Shown: positions 23,522-33,082 of the stretch, one piece after another
Layout: each line of letters starts with the position of its first letter
How positions within the stretch are numbered: position 1 is the stretch's first letter
Assembly (NCBI GenBank): GCA_001038565.1
Contig: LFJO01000001.1
Coordinates: 372,481 to 436,480, forward strand
Source of the DNA: Alkalihalobacillus pseudalcaliphilus
Lineage (GTDB): Bacteria; Bacillota; Bacilli; Bacillales; Bacillaceae_D
Direction: 5' to 3'
DNA: 64,000 nucleotides
Program-made: the position numbers and the translations under genes
Notes under the pieces: generated by a model
What the model was told of the DNA's origin: nothing
The model's database searches: none
Seen by the model: the letters and a program-made list of their open reading frames with translations, nothing else

Positions 23522-23641
23522 ATTTGGAGTGTGAAAAAAGCAGTGCCATGTTGTTGTAGAGAGAATAGCTTCTAAGCAGGACGCACTACTTACAAAGATA
23601 AAAGTGTCGGCGATTAATCCTTAGCCTTTAACAACTCAGCT

Positions 23642-23942
23642 CCTCATTCCCTTCGTCACCAACAAAGATGAAAGTAGTGTTTTGTTCTTTACTTGTGTCT
23701 TTTTATTCACTTTGTTTTTTGTTCTCATTCATTTTAATGAATGTTTTAAGATTGTTTTTTTGAACTAGAGAATTAGGGTAAACCAGTGGATGAAAATATG
23801 CGGAGACTCCCTCGGGACGTAGTGGCAGAGCTGAGATCCAGCCGCATAGCCGATTAGTTCAGTGCCACCTCACAGGACGCGGAGCATAATTTTCAGTAGC
23901 GACGAGTAACGCTCCATGTTCGCACTAACTTTCATACAAAAC
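23642..23942 (+). repeat. Interspersed repeat, full-length copy (copy 5)
   Basis: It has the cttcgtcaccaacaaagatg start, the T-rich block with ttcattttaatgaatg, ACCAGTGGATGAAAATATG, a stem in which GTGGCA pairs with TGCCAC (a compensated change relative to GTGGCG/CGCCAC in other copies), CACAGGACGCGGAGCATAAT and the ACTTTCATACAAAA end. It lies in the 863-bp gap between the glucosidase and cshA. Confidence 0.85.
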
Positions 23943-24325
23943 CTCACAACCCAATTGCTTTTTTATAAATACCATGTTAAGATAAGGAACGGTAAAGAAT
24001 TGCGCACCCTACTGATTGGGTGACACATAGATGAAGAATGACGACCATGTTCCAAAGTGTTGTGGGATGTGGTTTTTCTTTGCTTTCAACTTGATGGCAA
24101 GAATTAAAAGAAGTAAGAGCTAATAAGTCGTTCTTACATTAGGGAAACCTAAATACAAGGAGTATTCTTACAACAGAAATACGAGCTAATGAGAAGTGAA
24201 TCAATCGGTTCAGTCAAATAAAAGAGCTAATTTTAATGATAGATTATCATAGCTATAGAACGCTCCTAGCTTTATGTGTCCGAAAAGCATGAAGGCGTAA
24301 AATATAAATTAAAGGAGATATGGAT
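23943..24325 (+). other. Long leader-like gap before cshA
   Basis: No coding sequence is supported. A small hairpin ACCC/GGGT occurs near 24008-24021. Nothing matches a riboswitch class that I recognise. RNA helicase genes such as cshA often have long, cold-responsive leaders, so a structured 5' UTR is possible but not shown. Confidence 0.3.
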
Positions 24326-25846
24326 TTGCCAACATTTTATGAGTTTAATTTGGACCATCAGATTATTAGAGCAATTGAGGAAATGGGGTTTTCAGAAGCA
24401 ACACCCATTCAAAATGCAACCATTCCAACTACATTATCAGGGAAAGATGTAATTGGACAAGCGCAAACAGGAACAGGTAAAACAGCAGCATTTGGTTTAC
24501 CATTAATTGAAAAAATTGATATAGAAAATGAGGTCGTACAAGGTCTTATTTTAGCCCCGACACGTGAATTAGCGAACCAAGTCGCAGAATCACTGAAAAA
24601 ATTCGGGAAATATAAAGGTGTACGTACAGTCGTTGTTTATGGTGGCCAAGATATGCGTCGCCAAATTCAAGACTTAAAAAGAAAGCCACATATTGTCGTG
24701 GCAACACCAGGTCGTTTAATGGACCATATGAACCGTAAAACGGTTAAACTAAACCAAGTTGAAACGGTTGTTTTAGATGAAGCAGATGAAATGTTAAATA
24801 TGGGCTTTGTCGAAGATATTGAAACGATTCTTAAAGAGACGCCATCTGAGAGACAAACTTTATTATTCTCGGCAACAATGCCTACACGTATTGAGAAGCT
24901 TGCACAGCAGTTTATGCAAAACCCAGAAAAGATCGCAGTTAAGGCGAAAGAAGTGACAATGGAAAACATTGAACAATTTTACATTGAGCTTCATGAAAGA
25001 CAGAAATTTGATGCATTATGTCGTCTTATGGACATTCACGTTCCAGAACTTGCTATCGTTTTTGGTCGCACAAAAAGACGTGTCGATGAATTATCAGAGG
25101 CATTAATTAAGCGTGGTTACCGTGCTGAAGGTATTCATGGTGACTTAAACCAAGCGAAACGAGATAGCGTTTTACGTAAGTTTAAAAACGGCCTTATTGA
25201 GATTCTTGTGGCAACAGATGTAGCAGCAAGAGGATTAGATATAAGTGGAGTTACACATGTTTATAACTTTGATTTACCACAAGATCCTGAGAGTTATGTC
25301 CACAGAATTGGACGTACAGGACGTGCGGGTAAATCGGGAATGGCGATTACTTTTTCAACGCCATCAGAGAAAGAGCATGTATTAGCGATCGAAAAGACAT
25401 CTAAGAAAAAGATGACTAAAACGGTTCTTCCATCTTATGAAGAAGCTATTTTAGGTCAACAAAAAATTGCCATGAACAATCTTAGAGAGAAAATTAATAA
25501 AGAAGATTTCCAAGCGTATCGTGTAATTGCCAAGGAGTTATTGCAAGAAACAGATGCGACAACGGCATTGGCAGCTGCATTAAAGCTATTAACGAAAGAG
25601 CCTGATACAACAGAAGTACGATTAACAGGTGAAGCTCCATTACGTACGAAGAAACGTCGTGACGGTGGAGGCGGAAGACCTTATCGTCGTAACAGCAAAG
25701 GAAGTGGCGATCGTCGCCAACGTTCTGAGCGTGATTGGAAAGGTAACGGCTCGCAAAAAAGGCAAGGAAACGGACAACAACGCCGTCAAGGTGGTAAGCC
25801 AGCTGCTTCAGCAGATGGAAGACGCAGACGCAGTAAGCAAGCGTAA
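24326..25846 (+). CDS. cshA: DEAD-box RNA helicase CshA
   Basis: A 506-residue ATP-dependent RNA helicase. All core motifs are present: Q motif FYEFNLDHQ...ATPIQ, motif [11 protein letters not shown], Ia [13 protein letters not shown] in [13 protein letters not shown] in LLFSATMPT, motif [14 protein letters not shown] and [13 protein letters not shown] basic Gly/Arg-rich tail (about 435-506) binds RNA. In Bacillus CshA works in mRNA decay and ribosome assembly and aids cold growth. I prefer the TTG start at 24326: the ribosome-binding site AAAGGAG ends 8 bases before it, whereas ATG 24320 is only 2 bases away. A Rho-independent terminator follows. Confidence 0.95.
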   Translation: MPTFYEFNLDHQIIRAIEEMGFSEATPIQNATIPTTLSGKDVIGQAQTGTGKTAAFGLPLIEKIDIENEVVQGLILAPTRELANQVAESLKKFGKYKGVRTVVVYGGQDMRRQIQDLKRKPHIVVATPGRLMDHMNRKTVKLNQVETVVLDEADEMLNMGFVEDIETILKETPSERQTLLFSATMPTRIEKLAQQFMQNPEKIAVKAKEVTMENIEQFYIELHERQKFDALCRLMDIHVPELAIVFGRTKRRVDELSEALIKRGYRAEGIHGDLNQAKRDSVLRKFKNGLIEILVATDVAARGLDISGVTHVYNFDLPQDPESYVHRIGRTGRAGKSGMAITFSTPSEKEHVLAIEKTSKKKMTKTVLPSYEEAILGQQKIAMNNLREKINKEDFQAYRVIAKELLQETDATTALAAALKLLTKEPDTTEVRLTGEAPLRTKKRRDGGGGRPYRRNSKGSGDRRQRSERDWKGNGSQKRQGNGQQRRQGGKPAASADGRRRRSKQA

Positions 25847-25852
25847 CGAATA

Positions 25853-25904
25853 AAAAGGGATATCTTCAAAGGCTAACACTAGTCTTTGGGATATCTCTTT
25901 TTCT
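25853..25904 (+). terminator. Rho-independent terminator after cshA
   Basis: AAAAGGGATATC (25853-25864) pairs with GATATCTCTTTTT (25890-25902), with an inner AAAGGCTA/TAGTCTTT stem and a T-rich tail. The 300 bp beyond it, up to the glnA operators, hold no supported gene; a minus-strand frame at 25966-26157 lacks a ribosome-binding site and family resemblance. Confidence 0.8.
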
Positions 25905-26205
25905 TTTTGTCCACTTAATAAAAAAATCATTCATTGCATCAGAAAAGACAAGGAAGTCTAATTAACTAACAAATCATTAAAGGACGTAATGGACTTGGTG
26001 AAATTATCTTACGTATTTCCAAAATCACAAGGATAGGTCGTGTACCTGATTTCTTATGAAAATCACCGAACTTTATAAATGGACCCATGAAAAATGATAC
26101 GATAACAGAAGAATTAGTAGTTATTATCATATATTCAGTAATCGTGCGTGTTTCCATTGGGGTGGTAGAGTAGAGGGAATATGAGGAAAATTATAAAAAT
26201 TTATA

Positions 26206-26291
26206 TGTTAGATTATCTTACATGATGATTGCGAAAAGGACCTAATGATCATAAAGTAGTAATTAACAAATAGATGTAATAAAAGTTTACA
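26206..26291 (+). promoter_or_regulatory. Two GlnR/TnrA boxes upstream of glnA
   Basis: TGTTAGATTATCTTACA at 26206-26222 is a perfect match to the 17-bp GlnR/TnrA consensus TGTNANAWWWTMTNACA. TGTAATAAAAGTTTACA at 26275-26291 matches 15 of 17. Centres are 69 bp apart. The B. subtilis glnRA promoter also uses two GlnR sites. The second site overlaps an upstream in-frame ATG, supporting the later glnA start. Confidence 0.85.
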
Positions 26292-26311
26292 TGAAAAGGA
26301 AGTGTGTGGGG

Positions 26312-27670
26312 ATGACGGTAAGTACGCCTACGAGAGAGACTTTAATTCAAGAGATTAAAGAAACAATTGAAAAGAAAAGTGTCGAATTACTTCATATGCA
26401 ATTTGTAGATATTGAAGGAACCTTAAAACATGTAACCATTACTGCTGAACAACTACAACAAGCTGTAGACGGAAAAGTTATGTTTGATGGATCTTCAATT
26501 ACAGGATTTACGCCGATTAACCAATCGGATTTATATTTAGACCCAGATTTATCTACTTTTGCTGTCCTGCCATGGACGGAAGAAGAAGGGTATTCGGAAG
26601 CTCGCTTCATTTGTAGTGTCACAAAACCAGACGGTAATGATTTTGATGGTGACCCAAGGAATGTATTAAAAAAGACAGTTGAGAGAGCAAAAGATAAAGG
26701 CTACTCCATTAGTGTTGGACCAGAATTAGAGTTTTTCTTATTCGAAACGGACGAATTTGGTCAACCGACACAAAGAACTCAAGATGTAGGTGGATATTTT
26801 GAACCTTCGCCTAAAGATGAAGGTGAGAAAGTTCGTCTAGCTATTTATAAAGCACTAAAAATGATGGGCTTCACCATCGAAGCATCACACCATGAGGTAG
26901 CTGTTGGACAACATGAAATTAATTTCAAATATGCAGACGCTTTAGCTTCAGCTGATGCGGCAACGACGTATAAGTGGGTCGTAAAAACGGTAGCAAAGCA
27001 ATTTGGCCTTCATGCGACATTTATGCCTAAGCCTCTTGCAGGCGCTAATGGAAGTGGGATGCATACAAACATCTCTTTATTTAATGAGGAAAAACAAGAA
27101 AATGCGTTCTATGATGATTCTGATCACTTAGGGCTATCTGAGACAGCTTACCAATTTATTGCTGGTTTAATTGAGCATGTCAAGGATTTTGTTGCTGTAA
27201 CAAACCCTCTTGTCAACTCATATAAACGATTAGTGCCAGGTTATGAAGCACCATGTTATATCGCATGGTCGGCATCAAACCGCTCTGCATTAATTCGTAT
27301 CCCTGCAACACGAGGAGGAGGAACCCGTGTGGAAATCCGTTGTCCAGATCCATCCTCTAACCCGTACTTAGCCTTTGCTGTTGTAGCTGCTGCTGGATTA
27401 GATGGGGTAGAACGTGAATTAACAGCACCACCATCTGTAGATGCTGATATCTTCAGCATGTCACCTGCTGAAATTGAAGCACGAGGTATTGAAAACTTAC
27501 CAACAAACCTTGAGCAAGCAGTTGACCGTTTAGAAACAGGTGAAATCGGTTTGAAAACGTTAGGTGAACATGCATTTGGTGAATATATTGATTTAAAACG
27601 TTCTGAGTGGAATGACTTCCGCACAGCTGTGACAGGTTGGGAAGTAGACGCCTATCAAGCTAAATTCTAA
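26312..27670 (+). CDS. glnA: Type I glutamine synthetase
   Basis: A 452-residue class I glutamine synthetase that makes glutamine from glutamate, ammonia and ATP. Signature blocks: VMFDGSSITGF, GPELEFFLF, EASHHEVAVGQHEINFK, KPLAGANGSGMHTNISLF, NSYKRLVPGYEAPCYIAWS and NRSALIRIPA. At the position of B. subtilis Arg62 (GSSIEGFVRI), important for glutamine feedback, this protein has Pro68 (GSSITGFTPI). It also has a few extra N-terminal residues. I use ATG 26312 (AAGGAAG upstream); ATG 26291 lies in an operator. There is no glnR next door, unlike the usual glnRA operon, so this may be a second, differently regulated synthetase. Confidence 0.93.
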   Translation: MTVSTPTRETLIQEIKETIEKKSVELLHMQFVDIEGTLKHVTITAEQLQQAVDGKVMFDGSSITGFTPINQSDLYLDPDLSTFAVLPWTEEEGYSEARFICSVTKPDGNDFDGDPRNVLKKTVERAKDKGYSISVGPELEFFLFETDEFGQPTQRTQDVGGYFEPSPKDEGEKVRLAIYKALKMMGFTIEASHHEVAVGQHEINFKYADALASADAATTYKWVVKTVAKQFGLHATFMPKPLAGANGSGMHTNISLFNEEKQENAFYDDSDHLGLSETAYQFIAGLIEHVKDFVAVTNPLVNSYKRLVPGYEAPCYIAWSASNRSALIRIPATRGGGTRVEIRCPDPSSNPYLAFAVVAAAGLDGVERELTAPPSVDADIFSMSPAEIEARGIENLPTNLEQAVDRLETGEIGLKTLGEHAFGEYIDLKRSEWNDFRTAVTGWEVDAYQAKF

Positions 27671-27688
27671 TTAAAGCTAACTAATGTG

Positions 27689-27723
27689 AAAAAGCATCCC
27701 GAAACAAGAAGGGCTGCTTTTTC
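27689..27723 (+). terminator. Rho-independent terminator after glnA
   Basis: AAAAAGCA..CCC pairs with GGGCTGCTTTTT around GAAACAAGAA, with the T-run as the 3' arm. Confidence 0.8.
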
Positions 27724-27856
27724 TTACGTAGTTGGCTTATTTCTATGCAAAACAAAGTAAACATCACTCCACCACCAAACATGGAAGTCTAGTTTGTACT
27801 TTATAAATGAATGCGGTTAGTTGGTTTTGTGAATTTAAGGATTAGTAGTAACTTAA

Positions 27857-27926
27857 CCGAGCATGATTTTCGGGAGCGATGAGCATAGCTCCGACCCCGA
27901 GCATCAGCAGTAACTTTCATACAAAA
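27857..27926 (+). repeat. Interspersed repeat, 3'-end fragment (copy 6)
   Basis: Only the terminal part is present: CGAGCATGATTTTCGGGAGC, GAGCATAGCTCC arms, GAGCATCAGCAGTAACTTTC and ATACAAAA. It ends 12 bp from the stop codon of the convergent rarD gene. Confidence 0.75.
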
Positions 27927-27937
27927 AAATCCTACTC

Positions 27938-28843
27938 TCAAGCAACCTTCCGTGCAACCACTTTCTTACTGCTAGCCTGTGTGAAAATAATCAAACCAAT
28001 CCAAATGAATACAAACGCAAACAATTGAACGAAATTAAAATCCTCTTGATATACGAACACACCTAAAATAAACATGATCGTTGGTGCTATATATTGTAAA
28101 AACCCAACTAATGACAGCGGGATTCTTTTCGCGGCTGTAGCAAATAAAAGAAGAGGAATCGCCGTTGCAATACCACCACCTATAAGTAACCAAGTAGATA
28201 ACTCCCCAACTGAAAAGGAATAATCCGACCCCAATTGTATAATCAAAAAGAGGGCAATCGGGCTAACGATTAATGTTTCAATAAATAAGCCACCTAAAGA
28301 AGAAACGGCTACTACCTTTTTTATTAATCCATATAACCCAAAAGAAAGGGCTAAAATAAGAGATACCCACGGAAAAGTCCCATAATCAATAGTCATAAAA
28401 AAAACACCAATGAAGGCAAAAGTAAATGAAAGAATCTGTTTGCGGTTAAATCGTTCTTTTAAAAATAAAAAGGCCAACAATATATTGATTAAAGGATTGA
28501 TATAATAACCTAAACTAGCTTGAAGGACGTATTCATTGGAGACAGCCCAAATAAACACATACCAATTAACAGAAATAAAAAAGGAAGCTAAAATAATACC
28601 AATCGCAGAACGCCAGTTTGTAAAGGTCTTACGAAATTCAAGACGAGTTTGTCTTAGTTGCTTGGTAACTAGAATAATGATCAAACAGAAAACAAGTGAC
28701 CAAACAATACGATGAGCAAGTACAACAATGGGATTGATGTCATCTAATAGCTTCCAATAAATCGGAAAGACACCCCAAAGTATATAAGCACTTAATCCAG
28801 CGATCACTCCTAATTTTTGTTGATTTTGAATTTGTTCAGCCAT
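27938..28843 (-). CDS. rarD: RarD-family EamA/DMT transporter
   Basis: A 301-residue inner-membrane protein with ten hydrophobic segments. Blocks characteristic of RarD (named after E. coli chloramphenicol-sensitivity protein) include SAYILWGVFPIYWKLL, VLAHRIVWSL, NWYVFIWAVSNEYVLQASLG and YYINPLINILLAFLFLKERF. The family belongs to the drug/metabolite transporter superfamily, and its substrate is not established. Start ATG 28843 follows TTAGGGGGTTACAT. It is monocistronic and in the same direction as pdxK further upstream, with 102 bp between. Confidence 0.9.
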   Translation of the reverse strand: MAEQIQNQQKLGVIAGLSAYILWGVFPIYWKLLDDINPIVVLAHRIVWSLVFCLIIILVTKQLRQTRLEFRKTFTNWRSAIGIILASFFISVNWYVFIWAVSNEYVLQASLGYYINPLINILLAFLFLKERFNRKQILSFTFAFIGVFFMTIDYGTFPWVSLILALSFGLYGLIKKVVAVSSLGGLFIETLIVSPIALFLIIQLGSDYSFSVGELSTWLLIGGGIATAIPLLLFATAAKRIPLSLVGFLQYIAPTIMFILGVFVYQEDFNFVQLFAFVFIWIGLIIFTQASSKKVVARKVA

Positions 28844-28945
28844 ATGTAACCCCCTAATTTCTCCATCTTAAAAAGCATCTGGATGGTTTAGAAAGATGAA
28901 ACACGCATGAATAATCATTCATACGTGTTTTGAGTGATTGTATTA

Positions 28946-29758
28946 TTAAACAAGTGTATGTTTATAAGCAGCATGATTGGTTGGACCGACATATTCGTTC
29001 AAACGGAATGAATGCTTAATAGCTGCAGTAATAAAATCCTTCGCTGTATAAATCGCTTTTTCGATGCTACTACCTTTTGCTAACTCAGCGGCGATTGCTG
29101 CTGAGTAGGTGCAACCAGCTCCATGCGTAAAGCTTGTTTTGATTAACTCCGACTTGAGCTCATGAAACGTTTCGCCGTCATACCAAATGTCAATCGCTTC
29201 ACTAAGACCAAGCTTGCTACCACCTTTGACAATAACATGTTTTGCGCCCTTTTCATGAATCGCTTTTGCAGCTTCCTTCATTTTCTCAATGGAATCAACA
29301 GGGCCTACACCACTTAATTGAGCAGCTTCAAACAAGTTTGGTGTCACAACGAATGCTCGAGGAACTAAGACATCGCGCAAGCATGCATCTGTTTCTGGAT
29401 TAAGAGCTTCATCTGCTCCTTTGCAAACCATAACAGGGTCAACAACTAATTGGTCGATTTTATATTCGTCCACTTTTTGGGCCACTAGCTCAATAATCTC
29501 AATCGAGCCTAACATCCCTGTTTTAACAGCGTCTACTCCGATTCCTGATAAAACAGTTTCTATCTGCTTAGCTAATGTATCAGCTGACTGAGGAATAACT
29601 TCATGGAACCAATTTCTAGCTGGGTCTTGAGCGACGATGACAGTTAAGGCATTCATGCCATATACACCTAGCTCTTGGAATGTTTTAATATCTGCTTGTA
29701 AACCCGCTCCTCCGCTTGTATCGGATCCAGCGATGGTTAATGCTTTGAACATAGTCAT
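28946..29758 (-). CDS. pdxK: Pyridoxine / hydroxymethylpyrimidine kinase (PdxK type)
   Basis: A 270-residue ribokinase-fold kinase. It opens with ALTIAGSDTSGGAGLQADIK and has DPVMVCKGADEALNP, VVTPNLFEAAQLSG, THGAGCTYSAAIAAELAKG with catalytic Asp replaced by the GAGC configuration, and ends YVGPTNHAA. This is closest to the B. subtilis YwdB protein, which has been assigned as pyridoxine kinase although it is a ThiD homologue, so the vitamin B6 salvage role is favoured. The active-site motif GAGCT differs from GTGDT of classical ribokinases, as in that group. It starts at ATG 29758; GGAG lies rather far (13 bases) upstream. Confidence 0.88.
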   Translation of the reverse strand: MTMFKALTIAGSDTSGGAGLQADIKTFQELGVYGMNALTVIVAQDPARNWFHEVIPQSADTLAKQIETVLSGIGVDAVKTGMLGSIEIIELVAQKVDEYKIDQLVVDPVMVCKGADEALNPETDACLRDVLVPRAFVVTPNLFEAAQLSGVGPVDSIEKMKEAAKAIHEKGAKHVIVKGGSKLGLSEAIDIWYDGETFHELKSELIKTSFTHGAGCTYSAAIAAELAKGSSIEKAIYTAKDFITAAIKHSFRLNEYVGPTNHAAYKHTLV

Positions 29759-29864
29759 GGTGAATTGTTCACTCCTTATCTTCTTGCTTTTATTTATTAT
29801 ACTAAATTATGGGTGTTAGACAATGCTTGCTTGGTAAATGGCTAATAAATATTAAGATACTTAT

Positions 29865-30821
29865 TTATTTGATAGTAGAGCGTTGTTCTTTCAATGCAAG
29901 CAGCTCAGCTTGAAGAGTCTTAGCAATTTCTTTCATGCCAAATTGACCGTGTATCGCCTCTGCTTGTGGGTTGTAATTCGTATTGGTGTTGACGTCATAC
30001 GTATACCAACCACCATTTTCATCCATAATACACTCAATTCCAGCCATATGAATGTGATTTGCTTTTAAAAATGCCTCGTATTTAGCAATTAGATCTGCTT
30101 GTCCCTCATCGACGATTTCAAACTTTGCTTTCGGTTGACTGGTTGTTGGGCAGAATTGATCACCGATTTGACAGCTATCCGCTGGACAGAGTTCAAATCC
30201 CTCTGATGTATCCACTTTGACTGTATACAGGAATTTTCCATTCACAAATTCATAACGTAATATCGATGTGTTTGGTGATTTTATATATTGTTGAATTAAG
30301 GTGATTCCGTCAATAGAAGGTTCGAATTGAGAACTGTTCACAAATGCCTCAAGTTCATTCACTGAATGAAAAAGCTGGACCCCTAAACCCTTTCCTGCTC
30401 GGTTATGCTTCGTAATAAAGGAAGAAAGTCCACTTTGACTAGCTGCCTCTACGAGATGTTGCTGTCCACTCGCCGCAATGGTTTTAGGTGTCTGGATACC
30501 GAAAGCTTCTAAAGCCAAATATTGAGCGACCTTACTAACCTCAAGAGAAAGGGCACGACTTCCATTAAAAATTTTACGGTTGTGTGCTTCTAACCAAGTT
30601 AAAATGGCTGCTGTGTATTCAGGTGCATAACGGTGGCCGCGTGTGTGTGAAGAAGCGCTCATACGGTTATAAAAGATCCCTTGAGGTGGTTCTTTCATTA
30701 AATTGAATTGTCCCTCATGTAAATGCCATAACTCATAGGGTTGTTCGAGTTCATCAAGTGCTTCACATAATGGATTTGTCCATTCATCGTTCTCGTGTAA
30801 AATGTATATTTTTTCAGTCAT
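29865..30821 (-). CDS. ATP-grasp family enzyme, RimK-like
   Basis: A 318-residue protein with an N-terminal Rossmann-like region (KIYILHENDEWTNPLCEALD), a lid containing SFITKHNRAGKGLGVQLF (ATP-binding Lys and glycine-rich loop), and the metal-binding end GIECIMDENGGWYTYDVNTNTNYN. These mark an ATP-grasp carboxylate-amine or carboxylate-thiol ligase; the closest recognisable relatives are RimK/glutathione-synthetase-like proteins. Substrates are unknown. Start ATG 30821 has AAGGAGGAC upstream; ten further in-frame codons to 30851 would include that ribosome-binding site. It is monocistronic. Confidence 0.82.
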   Translation of the reverse strand: MTEKIYILHENDEWTNPLCEALDELEQPYELWHLHEGQFNLMKEPPQGIFYNRMSASSHTRGHRYAPEYTAAILTWLEAHNRKIFNGSRALSLEVSKVAQYLALEAFGIQTPKTIAASGQQHLVEAASQSGLSSFITKHNRAGKGLGVQLFHSVNELEAFVNSSQFEPSIDGITLIQQYIKSPNTSILRYEFVNGKFLYTVKVDTSEGFELCPADSCQIGDQFCPTTSQPKAKFEIVDEGQADLIAKYEAFLKANHIHMAGIECIMDENGGWYTYDVNTNTNYNPQAEAIHGQFGMKEIAKTLQAELLALKEQRSTIK

Positions 30822-31047
30822 TTCTTTAGAAGTCCTCCTTGGTGAAAGCATAAACTAATACTCAGTATAACGGATCGTTTTTTCCTTGGCTAATTATATG
30901 TTTCCTTATTAATTGGAGGGGTATATATCCAAAAAAAGACATTGCGAAAAATGTGGAAATCGGGTAGGATAGAAAAGTTGTCTTTATTAATATGTTAGTA
31001 TAATTATACGTAAAAATACGGTCGATAGTTAGGAGAGTCGAATAGAT

Positions 31048-32400
31048 ATGCAAGAACCTGATACACAAAACAAAGACCGAATGAGGTTAATGTGGAAGTT
31101 TATCCTTCCTTCATTGATGGGGGTATTTTTATTTATTACACCGATACCTTCTGAAGATGGCGTGACCATTCCAGTCGCTTATTTAGCTGGGGTTGTTCAA
31201 GATGTTTTAGGGGAAAGCTTACCATTTATTGTTTTTTCCATATTAGCTATTAGTTTTGTCCTTTCCTTGCTTTTAACATTGTTAAAAAATAAATATCAAT
31301 ACCATGAGGTAATTAGAGCTGTTTTTGTCGTTTCGCCACTCTCGCTCTTATTACGTTTCGTTGGTGTCGTATTGGTCGGAATGGTACTTTGGCAAGTTGG
31401 TCCTGAAGCCGTTTGGTCAGGGGATACTGGTGGTACATTAATTTATGATTTAATTCCTGTTTTATTTTCTGTTTTCTTATTTGCAGGCTTATTTTTACCT
31501 CTATTAATGGACTATGGCTTACTTGAGTTTGTAGGAAAGTCAATGAATAAAATAATGAGACCATTATTTAAATTACCTGGTCGCTCATCTGTAGACGCTT
31601 TAGCATCATGGGTAGGGGATGGGACAGTTGGAGTTCTCATTACGAACCAACAATATGAAAATGGCTATTATACGAAACGAGAAGCAGCTGTTATTGGTAC
31701 AACATTTTCAGTCGTTTCGATTACGTTTAGTATTGTTATTTTACAGCATATGGGTCTTGGCCACATGTTCTTTGAATTTTATATCGCCTTATTAGTGTCG
31801 GGGTTTGCCGCAGCTATTATTATGCCTCGAATTCCTCCACTTTCTTTAAAAACAGATACATTTATAAATGGTGAAAAGCGTTTGAAAAGTGAGGAAAATA
31901 AAAAGGGCCAGCGCGGAGATAGTTTGAAAGTGGCACTTGGTAAAGTAAGTCAAAGTGGTGGCTTAAAGGACTTTACAATTTCTGGTGTGAAAAATGTCTT
32001 AGATATGTGGTTAGTCGTAATTCCGGTAGTCGTGGTCATTGGTACAGTGTCACTAATTATTGCGGAAAAAACACCATTGTTTACCATTTTAGGCACACCA
32101 TTTGAATACATTCTAACTTGGATGCAAGTTCCTGAAGCACAACAAGCGGCGCAGACTATGGTCGTTGGGTTTGCAGATATGTTTTTACCGGCGTTATTAG
32201 GAGCAGATATTCAAAGTGAAATGACACGTTTCATTATTGCCACCGTTTCGGTTGCACAGCTTATTTATATGTCAGAGATTGGCGGACTTTTATTAGGATC
32301 TAAAATACCTGTTCGTTTTATTGACCTTGTACTAATCTTTATTATTAGAACCTCAATTGCACTTCCGATCGTTGTATTTTTTGCTCACATCTTTTTCTAA
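31048..32400 (+). CDS. YjiH family membrane protein with nucleoside-recognition (Gate) domains
   Basis: A 450-residue polytopic membrane protein. About 10 hydrophobic segments are visible, including IPVAYLAGVVQDVLGESLPF, a YDLIPVLFSVFLFAGLFLPL stretch, and the Gate-type patch SVDALASWVGDGTVGVLITN. This combination is that of the YjiH family. Gate-domain proteins are related to nucleoside transporters and spore maturation proteins, but no substrate is established for YjiH. Start ATG 31048 follows AGGAGAGTCG. A Rho-independent terminator lies 25 bp after the stop. Confidence 0.85.
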   Translation: MQEPDTQNKDRMRLMWKFILPSLMGVFLFITPIPSEDGVTIPVAYLAGVVQDVLGESLPFIVFSILAISFVLSLLLTLLKNKYQYHEVIRAVFVVSPLSLLLRFVGVVLVGMVLWQVGPEAVWSGDTGGTLIYDLIPVLFSVFLFAGLFLPLLMDYGLLEFVGKSMNKIMRPLFKLPGRSSVDALASWVGDGTVGVLITNQQYENGYYTKREAAVIGTTFSVVSITFSIVILQHMGLGHMFFEFYIALLVSGFAAAIIMPRIPPLSLKTDTFINGEKRLKSEENKKGQRGDSLKVALGKVSQSGGLKDFTISGVKNVLDMWLVVIPVVVVIGTVSLIIAEKTPLFTILGTPFEYILTWMQVPEAQQAAQTMVVGFADMFLPALLGADIQSEMTRFIIATVSVAQLIYMSEIGGLLLGSKIPVRFIDLVLIFIIRTSIALPIVVFFAHIFF

Positions 32401-32424
32401 AAATGCTATGATAAGAATCAAAAC

Positions 32425-32453
32425 AAAAGTCACGCTTATAACGTGGCTTTTTT
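32425..32453 (+). terminator. Rho-independent terminator
   Basis: AAAAGTCACG (32425-32434) pairs with CGTGGCTTTTTT (32442-32453), ending in six T. Confidence 0.85.
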
Positions 32454-32753
32454 GCATACGACAAAACAAGCAATTATAAAAGGAAATAAGAAGTAACATC
32501 GCAAATGCTAGATGAATGAAGTGAATATGAGCTATTCGCCACCAACAAGCATGAAAGAATTTTTTGCAGCAATGAAGCCAAAAAAAGAACAGTCGATGCG
32601 GTGTAAATGAAAAAGCGAGCCAATTTGAAGCCTGTATATATAGCCATTAACAACTGTCATTTATCTATGCCGATTGTAGCTTTGACTCCAAAATGTTCAT
32701 TCACAATACGTTTTGACTGATGGAATTTGATTCAATTTGGTTTGCTTCTTTAT

Positions 32754-33065
32754 TCATACAAAACCCACATGGCGAAGCCCGATTCACTTCGCCACTAACA
32801 AAAATCAAAGCATGTTTTGTCCTTTTATTGGTGTCTTCATTCACTTTCATTTTAGTTATTGTTGTAAGAATGTTATTTATACTAGAGAATGAGCAGTCAC
32901 CCAGCGGACGAAAACATGCGGAGACTCTCATGGGACGTAGTGGCAGAGCTGAAATCCACTAGCAAAGCTGGTTAGTTCGGCGCCACCCCATAGGACGCGG
33001 AGCATGATTTTTCGGTAGCGGTGATTAACGCGCCGCACATGAGGTTTAGATACCTTTCATACAAA
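32754..33065 (+). repeat. Interspersed repeat, full-length copy with upstream fragment (copy 7)
   Basis: It opens with a leftover TTCATACAAAACCCACATGG, i.e. the end of one element running into the start module (gcgaagccc ... cttcgccac) of the next. Then come the T-rich part, CACCCAGCGGACGAAAACATG, a stem with ACTAGC/GCTGGT arms (G-U compensated), CCATAGGACGCGGAGCATGA and CCTTTCATACAAAA. It ends 18 bp before the ung start. The preceding 300 bp (32454-32753) contain only decayed pieces such as gccaccaacaagcatgaaag and no gene. Confidence 0.85.
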
Positions 33066-33082
33066 ATACAGGAGGGGATAAT

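Noticed and set aside
25966-26157. 63-codon minus-strand frame between cshA and glnA
   Set aside because: No ribosome-binding site, no conserved motif and unusual composition; treated as chance.
32701-32962. Overlapping plus and minus frames of about 76-80 codons before ung
   Set aside because: They are translations of the interspersed repeat in both directions.
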